This document shows, piece by piece, positions 58,523-64,000 of a stretch of 64,000 nucleotides of DNA. Location of the stretch: NCBI GenBank assembly GCA_023439305.1, contig JAEXOO010000035.1, positions 62,001 through 126,000 of the forward strand, read 5' to 3'. The DNA comes from Pseudomonadota bacterium. GTDB lineage: Bacteria; Pseudomonadota; Gammaproteobacteria; Burkholderiales; Burkholderiaceae_B. How positions within the stretch are numbered: position 1 is the first letter of the stretch; each line of letters begins with the position of its first letter. The position numbers and the translations under genes were made by a program. The notes below the pieces were generated by a model. It was not told where the DNA came from and did not search any database. It saw nothing but the letters and a program-made list of their open reading frames with translations.

Positions 58523-59143
58523 ATGCCCAACCCAACCTCCCGTCTGGACAAGAACAACGCGGCCGTACTGCTGGTCGATCACCAAGCCGGCCTGCTGTCC
58601 CTGGTTCGCGACATTGATCCTGACAAGTTCAAGAACAATGTGCTGGCCCTGGGCGATCTGGCCAAGTACTTCAATCTGCCTACCATTCTGACCACCAGCT
58701 TCGAGAACGGCCCCAATGGCCCGCTGGTTCCCGAACTGAAAGAACAGTTTCCCGACGCTCCGTACATCGCGCGCCCCGGTCAGATCAATGCCTGGGATAA
58801 CGAGGATTTCGTCAAGGCCGTCAAAGCAACCGGCCGCAAGCAACTGATTATTGCCGGCGTGGTCACCGAGGTGTGCGTGGCCTTCCCCGCCCTGTCCGCC
58901 CTGGCCGAAGACTTCGAGGTCTTCGTGGTGACCGATGCGTCGGGCACATTCAACGAGATCACCCGTCACAGCGCCTGGGACCGCATGTCCAAGGCCGGGG
59001 CCCACCTGATGACCTGGTTTGGCGTGGCGTGCGAACTGCATCGCGACTGGCGCAACGACATCGAAGGGCTGGGCGCGCTGTTCTCCAATCACATCCCCGA
59101 CTATCGCAACCTGATGACCAGCTACAGCACGCTGACCAAGTAA
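58523..59143 (+). CDS. Isochorismatase-family hydrolase (YcaC-like)
   Basis: Cysteine hydrolase of 206 residues. The catalytic Asp in VLLVDHQAGLL, a Lys in the central strand region (KQLIIAGVVTEVCVAF) and the nucleophile Cys in the same VTEVCVAF motif are visible. The length and N-terminus match the YcaC group, whose substrates are largely unknown. GGAG precedes the ATG at 58523 by 9 bases. It follows a LysR-type palindrome and carries its own terminator. Confidence 0.88.
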   Translation: MPNPTSRLDKNNAAVLLVDHQAGLLSLVRDIDPDKFKNNVLALGDLAKYFNLPTILTTSFENGPNGPLVPELKEQFPDAPYIARPGQINAWDNEDFVKAVKATGRKQLIIAGVVTEVCVAFPALSALAEDFEVFVVTDASGTFNEITRHSAWDRMSKAGAHLMTWFGVACELHRDWRNDIEGLGALFSNHIPDYRNLMTSYSTLTK

Positions 59144-59151
59144 ACCCTGCG

Positions 59152-59184
59152 GCGCGTCTGCCTGAAAGCAGGCGCGCTTTCCCT
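59152..59184 (+). terminator. Terminator of the isochorismatase-like gene
   Basis: 10-bp stem GCGCGTCTGC / GCAGGCGCGC (one G:T wobble) with a 6-base loop, followed by TTTCCCTTTCC. The T run is broken. Confidence 0.7.
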
Positions 59185-59320
59185 TTCCCGCAACACTCAG
59201 GCACCCCAAGATGCCTGCCGATGCGCCCGCACTTCCATAGAGCCCAGGACACAGGCTACTATTTGTTGCACTCGCCGTCCCGTACGGCCAGACCGCACCT
59301 TCTCTTATGCGCGCGCCACC

Positions 59321-60805
59321 ATGTCTTACTCCCTCTCGGCCGACCCGGCCATCGCCCTGGGTTCCAACGACTCCCTGATTCTGTTCGATGCTTCTCCCGT
59401 GTCCATGTGGCTGGAAGACTATAGCGGTGTATTCGAGCTGTTCGAGCAATGGCGCCAGGAGGGCATCAGCGACCTGGAACATTTTTTGCTGGCCCATCCC
59501 CAGCAGGCCGCCCAGTGCTCAGCGCGTATCCGCCTGCTTCACGTCAATCCGGCCACCTTGTCCCTGTTCAGCGCCGCGAGCACCGAGGAGCTGTCCGCAC
59601 GACTGGACGAAGTGCTGCGCGACGAGACCTTCGAAGCCTACAGACAGGAGCTGCTCCAGCTCTGGTCCGGACAGTCCCGCTTTCAAAGCCGCACTGTCAA
59701 CTATGCACTGGATGGCCGCCGACTGAACATCCAGCTCAAGGGCGTACTGCTGCCCGACCACGAACGGCGCGGAGATCGAGTTCTGGTGGTCGTGGAGGAC
59801 GTCACCGAACTGGAACAAGCCCGCCGCGGTGCGCGCGATCATGCACGGCATGCGCTCAGCCTGTTCCAGCAGGCGCCCGTGTCTTTATGGGTCGAGGACT
59901 TCAGCACGATTCATGTGCTGCTCGACGAGTTGCGCAGTCACGGCATCACCGATTTACGCACCTTCACCGATGTGCATCCCGAATTCGTTGAGCGCTGCAT
60001 GGCCGAAATCAAGGTTCTGGATGTCAATCAGTACACCCTGGCCATGTTCAAAGCCAGCAACAAGGAAGAATTGCTGACGCGGCTGCCAGAGGTCTTTCGC
60101 GAAGAAATGATCCCTAGCTTTCGCGAGCAACTGATTGATCTGTGGGAAGGCCGCGTGCTCCAGCAGCGTGAAGTCCTGAATCACACCCTGGACGGCAACC
60201 CGCTGAACATTCATCTGCAATTTTCCGTATTCCAGGGCTACGAACACAATTGGGGGCAAGTGCTTCTGGCCTTGACCGACATCACGGCCCGCAAGAAGGC
60301 CGAAACCTATCTGGAATACCTGGGCAAGCACGATGTGCTGACCAAGCTGAAGAATCGCTCTTTCTATGTCGATGAGCTGAACCGACTGAGCCGCAAGAAC
60401 ATATTGCCTACCTCCGTCATGATTCTGGATCTGAACCACCTGAAGGAAACCAATGACAGCCTGGGCCACATCAGCGGCGACGCGCTGTTGCAGCGCGTGG
60501 GCGAAGTGCTGCTCCAAGCCGTGGACAAACCCTGGCACGCGGCGCGGGTGGGGGGCGATGAATTCATTATTCTGATGCCCGGCGCGGACGAAGCCGCCAG
60601 CCATGCCCTGGCCGACAATATCGCCAAACTGGCCGAACTGAACAACCAGTTCTACAGCGGCCCCAAGATCGCCCTGTCCATCGGCGTGGCGACCGCGCGT
60701 GAACCCAACTGCCTGGAAACCACGCTGCGGCTGGCCGATCAGCGCATGTATGACGCCAAGCGCGATTACTATGAAAAGACGGCCCGCCACCGCCGCCTGA
60801 ACTAA
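59321..60805 (+). CDS. Diguanylate cyclase with duplicated PAS-like sensor domains
   Basis: A 494-residue soluble cyclase. Two homologous sensor repeats are visible. The first, about 20-155, shows ASPVSMWLEDYSGVFELFEQW and HVNPATLSLFSAASTEEL. The second, about 180-315, shows QAPVSLWVEDFSTIHVLLDEL and DVNQYTLAMFKASNKEEL. Both end with a DG(R/N)(R/P)LNI(Q/H)L strand. The GGDEF domain (about 330-490) has HDVLTKLKNRSF, MILDLNHLKETNDSLGH and RVGGDEF. No transmembrane segment is present, so a cytoplasmic ligand is likely. A phosphodiesterase EAL domain is absent. It is the second cyclase in the window. Confidence 0.92.
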   Translation: MSYSLSADPAIALGSNDSLILFDASPVSMWLEDYSGVFELFEQWRQEGISDLEHFLLAHPQQAAQCSARIRLLHVNPATLSLFSAASTEELSARLDEVLRDETFEAYRQELLQLWSGQSRFQSRTVNYALDGRRLNIQLKGVLLPDHERRGDRVLVVVEDVTELEQARRGARDHARHALSLFQQAPVSLWVEDFSTIHVLLDELRSHGITDLRTFTDVHPEFVERCMAEIKVLDVNQYTLAMFKASNKEELLTRLPEVFREEMIPSFREQLIDLWEGRVLQQREVLNHTLDGNPLNIHLQFSVFQGYEHNWGQVLLALTDITARKKAETYLEYLGKHDVLTKLKNRSFYVDELNRLSRKNILPTSVMILDLNHLKETNDSLGHISGDALLQRVGEVLLQAVDKPWHAARVGGDEFIILMPGADEAASHALADNIAKLAELNNQFYSGPKIALSIGVATAREPNCLETTLRLADQRMYDAKRDYYEKTARHRRLN

Positions 60806-60816
60806 TCCGCCGGCCT

Positions 60817-61518
60817 TTACTGCTCGCTGGGCCGCAAGGCACGGAACACCAGGGCGCCGATCACGCCGCCCAGTATCGGCGCCAGCCAGAACAGCCATAA
60901 TTGCTCAATGGCCCAACTGCCCTGGAACAGAGCCACGCCGGTAGAGCGCGCTGGATTGACGGACGTATTGGTGATGGGAATGCTGATCAGGTGAATCAAG
61001 GTCAAGGCAAGACCGATCGCCACGCCGGCCAACCCGGCATGTGCCCGCTGATGTGTCGCCCCCATGATGATGAACAGGAAAAAACCCGTCAGCACGACTT
61101 CGGCCAGCAAAGCTGCGGTCAAGGAGTAGCCATCGGGCGAATGCACCCCATAGCCATTCGAAGCAAAGCCGGCCGAGGCATCGAACCCCGCTTTCCCGCT
61201 GGCGATCAAATACAGCACAGCCCCAGCCGCCAAGCCGCCCAGGACCTGGGCCACGACATACGGCGCCAGCTCGCGCGCCGGAATGCGCCCGCCCGCCACC
61301 AGCCCAAACGTGACCGCCGGATTGATGTGGCAGCCTGAAATAGGTCCGATCGCATAACACATGGTCAGCAAGGTCAGGCCGAACGCCAGGGCCACGCCGG
61401 CAAAGCCGATACCAAGCTCGGGAAACGCCGCCGCGAAGATCGCGCTGCCGCAACCGCCAAAAACCAGCCAGAACGTTCCGAAGAATTCTGCTCCACACCG
61501 CTTGCTCAATGACATCAT
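60817..61518 (-). CDS. aqpZ: Aquaporin Z-like water channel
   Basis: Inner-membrane MIP-family channel with six helices. The two NPA loops are HINPAVT (65-71) and SVNPARS, the latter with the Arg of the selectivity filter. EFFGTFWLVFGGCGSAI is the AqpZ N-terminal helix. The start at 61518 is set by GGAGG 7 bases upstream and gives 233 residues. The His in helix 5 (LTLIHLISIPI) is the other selectivity-filter residue, arguing for water rather than glycerol. Confidence 0.94.
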   Translation of the reverse strand: MMSLSKRCGAEFFGTFWLVFGGCGSAIFAAAFPELGIGFAGVALAFGLTLLTMCYAIGPISGCHINPAVTFGLVAGGRIPARELAPYVVAQVLGGLAAGAVLYLIASGKAGFDASAGFASNGYGVHSPDGYSLTAALLAEVVLTGFFLFIIMGATHQRAHAGLAGVAIGLALTLIHLISIPITNTSVNPARSTGVALFQGSWAIEQLWLFWLAPILGGVIGALVFRALRPSEQ

Positions 61519-61766
61519 GGCCTGTCCTCCGTAAAAAGATGGACGAATTCTAGGCAGCCTGAACAAACTCTGTCCATGACGCAATATTCAATAATTGATA
61601 AGGTTCCGGTAAATAGGAAAAACAGCCTAAACGTTACAGCCCAATTCGCAAGCCACTGTAACTATTGATAATTTAACGACCACAAAAAAGAAACAGTGCC
61701 TCATAAAAAAACAAATTAAAGCAAACGCCACAAATAGGTTTGCGTATGCTGCTTATTCACTCAGGC
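61519..61766. other. A/T-rich intergenic region upstream of aqpZ
   Basis: No gene found. The stretch 61580-61745 is strongly A/T-rich compared with the rest of the window. It must hold the aqpZ promoter. I see short repeated TTGATAA and AATTTAA-like runs but no convincing site. Confidence 0.5.
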
Positions 61767-61797
61767 ATAAAAAAACCGCCCGCAAAGCGGACGGTTT
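61767..61797 (-). terminator. Terminator of the M48 peptidase gene
   Basis: Stem AAACCGCCCGC / GCGGACGGTTT (one mismatch) with an AAA loop and, on the minus strand, a T run after it. Confidence 0.85.
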
Positions 61798-61818
61798 TCA
61801 AGGCATGAAACGCCGCGC

Positions 61819-62577
61819 TTACTTGCCGGCGTCGATGCGCTGCTGCATGCGCTGCGCGCGCTCTTTGGATCCGGGGTGCGAGCTCATGACACTGCTCTGG
61901 CCGCCATCCAATTCGGCCAATTTTTCAAACGCCGTCACCAGGCCCTGGGTCTTGAGCTTGCGCTCGGTCAGCAGATCAAAAGCGTAGTCATCGGCGTCGG
62001 ACTCCTGCGACTGCGAGAACTGCGCGTTCAGCAGAGCTTCGGTCAGCTCGCCCAGTTGACTGGCGTTCAGCTGCGTGGCCAGACCGCTGCCCGACGCGGC
62101 GGCGACGTCACGCGCGGCCGACAAGCCGTAGGCCGTCTGCATGGCCTTCTTGCTGTGGCCCAGTTCGACGTGGCCCATTTCGTGGCCGATGACGCCGCGC
62201 AGCTCATCGTCATTCATTTTGTCCATCAAGCCGGCATACACGCGGATGCAACCGTTGGCCATGGCCCACGCATTGACCTCCTGCACCTGGTACACCTTGA
62301 ATTCAGGCGTTTGGCCATTGAGCTGCTTGCTCAGAGGCTTGACGATGCGCTGCAGGCGCTTGTTGTACTTGCTGTTGGCGCTGGCCACTTTATTTTCAGC
62401 ATCCATCTGTTTGCAAGACTGATCGGACAAGGCGATGACTTCCTGGTCAGAAAGGTTGTAGGCTTGCAGCGCCTTGCTGCCCGCACCCACCATGCCGCCC
62501 ACATCCATTGTTTTGCATCCTGCGGTCAGACCGGCCACCGCCAGCACAGCCGCCAATGCTCCCATGCGAAAAGTCAT
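61819..62577 (-). CDS. M48-family zinc metallopeptidase lipoprotein (LoiP/YcaL-like)
   Basis: A lipoprotein protease of 252 residues. The lipobox LTAGC gives Cys21 as the acylation site. The zinc site HEMGHVELGH (132-141) is intact, and the third ligand is the Glu in SQESDADDYAFDLL. The tail SSHPGSKERAQRMQ is the usual M48B ending. Homologues in E. coli cleave misfolded outer-membrane proteins. GGGAAGAG precedes the ATG at 62577. Confidence 0.9.
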   Translation of the reverse strand: MTFRMGALAAVLAVAGLTAGCKTMDVGGMVGAGSKALQAYNLSDQEVIALSDQSCKQMDAENKVASANSKYNKRLQRIVKPLSKQLNGQTPEFKVYQVQEVNAWAMANGCIRVYAGLMDKMNDDELRGVIGHEMGHVELGHSKKAMQTAYGLSAARDVAAASGSGLATQLNASQLGELTEALLNAQFSQSQESDADDYAFDLLTERKLKTQGLVTAFEKLAELDGGQSSVMSSHPGSKERAQRMQQRIDAGK

Positions 62578-62790
62578 TTCTCTTCCCTTTTTGAATTGAA
62601 CAGAGGTGGGGATTTTAATGACCCTGAATAAGAAGCATCTTTTAAAAAACAATATTTAACAATTATTCCCAGTACATTTTTTCACATCTTTAAAGCATTG
62701 AAAAAACCGGGCCATCCGTTTCAATAGCGACACTTCTTTTATGAAGTCCGGCGCTGCCGCCGAAACCTGAGTTTCGGCGGGATCGAGACT

Positions 62791-63057
62791 TCACCTCTTC
62801 ATGCGGCCGCACAGATACGCCAGAGCGGCCACCACGACCACGGCCGTGATAGGGTTGGAGCGTATCGCCTCTTTGCCGCAGGCCAAGGCGCTTTCCACGG
62901 CATCGCGTCCGACATCACCCGCATCTTGGGCGACTATCCGCGCGCGCTCGACCACCTCCGAGCTTCGCGCCGCAAACTCCTTGCCCGCTTGTTCAGCCTT
63001 GCTCGTTCCTTCTGCAACCGCATCCTTCAGCTTCTCAGTGGATTGTTCAAGTGCCAT
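62791..63057 (-). CDS. DUF883 / ElaB-YqjD family inner-membrane protein
   Basis: An 88-residue protein. The long amphipathic N-terminal region (STEKLKDAVAEGTSKAEQAGKEFAA ... ERARIV) and a C-terminal hydrophobic helix (NPITAVVVVAALAYLCGRMKR) match ElaB/YqjD, which bind ribosomes at the membrane in E. coli stationary phase. The start at 63057 is set by AGGAGA; the open frame extends 55 codons upstream without coding character. A hairpin CCGCCGAAAC/GTTTCGGCGG (62757-62780) lies just after the stop. Confidence 0.85.
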   Translation of the reverse strand: MALEQSTEKLKDAVAEGTSKAEQAGKEFAARSSEVVERARIVAQDAGDVGRDAVESALACGKEAIRSNPITAVVVVAALAYLCGRMKR

Positions 63058-63228
63058 CGTCGTCTCCTGTTCAACAACCGCACAATGCGGAAGTCCCAGT
63101 ATTGCCCCGGACGACATAGCAAACATGCAGGCTTGAAACGCCATATGTCCAGATGTGCCCGACGCAGGAAACGATGCTGCACAAGCAGGGACTTTATGTA
63201 ATAATTGCCGACTTGATCGCACAGATCT

Positions 63229-63307
<79 letters not shown>

Positions 63308-63315
63308 GCATTGGA

Positions 63316-63346
63316 GCGGCCCACAGCGATGTGGGTCGCTTTTTTA
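63316..63346 (+). terminator. Terminator after the tRNA
   Basis: Stem GCGGCCCACA / TGTGGGTCGC (one G:T pair) with loop GCGA, then seven T. Confidence 0.9.
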
Positions 63347-63518
63347 TTGTCCGGTTGCCGGATTCTGCATGCGCACGCCCCAGGCTCTTGGTGTCTGCTG
63401 CGACTTCCTGATAGGCTAGAACGTGCACGAACGAACAGCATGACTCACTTAACCTCGGGCAACCGGAAAACCATGCGGATCACCGTCTCTCGCGGTGGCC
63501 TGGCTCCTTGATCCTTTT

Positions 63519-63917
63519 ATGACGAAGTCTCGATCCCGTCCCCAAGACTGCCCCTGCGGCAGCGGGGCGAACTATGAGGCCTGCTGCGGCCAATGGCACG
63601 CGGGCGCAGCGCCGGCGCCTGATGCCGCCACTCTGATGCGTTCGCGCTACAGCGCCTTCGTGCTCGATCAGCTGGACTACCTGCTGGCGACCTGGCACCC
63701 ATCCACCCGCCCGAGCTCGCTGGAGCCCAATCCGCCCGGCTTGCAATGGCTGGGCCTGGATGTGCGCCGCCACGAACAGACCGATGCCGATCACGCCATC
63801 GTGGAGTTCGTTGCGCGCAACCGTCTGAACGGCCGCGCCAGCCGTCTACACGAAACCAGCCGCTTCGTATGCGAGGCCGGGCGCTGGCTCTATGTGGACG
63901 GAGACTTCCCTAACTGA
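63519..63917 (+). CDS. YchJ-family (UPF0225) protein with SEC-C motif
   Basis: Function unknown. The SEC-C zinc motif CPCGSGANYEACCGQWH opens the 132-residue protein. The YchJ core follows with TLMRSRYSAFV, LDYLLATWHPSTRP and a RLHETSRFVCEAGRWLYVDGD end. A GTG 8 codons upstream (63495) would lengthen it slightly; the ATG at 63519 is preferred because the family begins here. Upstream 63347-63500 has no gene. Confidence 0.88.
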   Translation: MTKSRSRPQDCPCGSGANYEACCGQWHAGAAPAPDAATLMRSRYSAFVLDQLDYLLATWHPSTRPSSLEPNPPGLQWLGLDVRRHEQTDADHAIVEFVARNRLNGRASRLHETSRFVCEAGRWLYVDGDFPN

Positions 63918-63965
63918 AGCGGCAGACTTAGCCGCCCGGTTCTTTCAACCCTTTTGTGATAATCC

Positions 63966-64000
63966 ATGCTGAGCACACTGACCGACTTTGCCGACCAGGC
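63966..64000 (+). CDS. Start of a gene cut by the window end
   Basis: An ATG at 63966 opens a frame (LSTLTDFADQA) that runs to the last base. Only eleven residues can be read, so neither the function nor the start is certain. Confidence 0.3.
   Translation, partial: MLSTLTDFADQ

Overview
The window looks like ordinary chromosome from a betaproteobacterium of the family Alcaligenaceae (Alcaligenes or Bordetella relatives). This rests on the high G+C coding sequence, the DUF3579 gene, the gene neighbourhoods (ribF-ileS-lspA-coaBC-dut; exbB-exbD-lpxK-ycaR-kdsB-adk) and the style of the proteins. The genus is not certain. I see no rRNA operon, CRISPR array, prophage or intact insertion sequence. 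The only sign of mobile-type DNA is a decayed Rpn/DUF4351 gene near the left end.

Layout. 1-1.3 kb: the start of a Tat-exported sulfite-oxidase-family protein and the Rpn remnant. 1.3-7.1 kb (minus): UvrD helicase, a fatty acid desaturase, an RNA m5C methyltransferase and PurN. 7.1-13.2 kb (plus): ribF, ileS, lspA, coaBC and dut, covering flavin cofactors, translation, lipoprotein maturation, coenzyme A and dUTP removal. 13.4-22.2 kb (minus): a complete branched-chain amino acid ABC importer (livK-H-M-G-F) and the trifunctional proline catabolic protein PutA, whose upstream region carries three GGTTAACC palindromes. 22.3-28.6 kb (minus): pqiABC and the ClpS/ClpA protease module. 28.7-33 kb: a cold shock protein, a DUF192 protein, pcaF, sodB and xseA. 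33-39.9 kb (plus): an envelope block (exbB, exbD, lpxK, ycaR, kdsB), then adk, a short-chain dehydrogenase, murJ and rpsT. 40-47.9 kb: a 2-hydroxyacid dehydrogenase, DUF3579, argF, the formaldehyde detoxification pair frmR-frmA with its operator, argG, an AhpD-like protein, a DUF454 protein and a Nudix hydrolase. 47.9-54.6 kb: a MetC-like lyase divergent from an Lrp/AsnC regulator, a MOSC protein, a structured leader RNA before an orphan 90-residue gene, a MASE1-GGDEF diguanylate cyclase and ExoX. 54.6-64 kb: an orphan amino-acid-type binding protein, DUF533, META and DMT proteins, an isochorismatase-like hydrolase, a tandem-PAS diguanylate cyclase, AqpZ, an M48 lipoprotein peptidase, a DUF883 protein, a tRNA with anticodon CAU (probably Ile2), YchJ and a cut-off reading frame.

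The coding content is mostly housekeeping metabolism and envelope biogenesis, with amino acid uptake and use (Liv, PutA, ArgF/ArgG, MetC/Lrp) and stress functions (SodB, Frm, Clp, Csp) around it. The less expected material is non-coding: a leader of about 430 nt with a near-consensus promoter and eight hairpins (50690-51153), two clusters of DnaA-box-like sequences (33180-33214 and 53338-53360), the PutA-side palindromes (22217-22270), and two candidate short transcripts with their own terminators (47288-47372 and 57700-57882).
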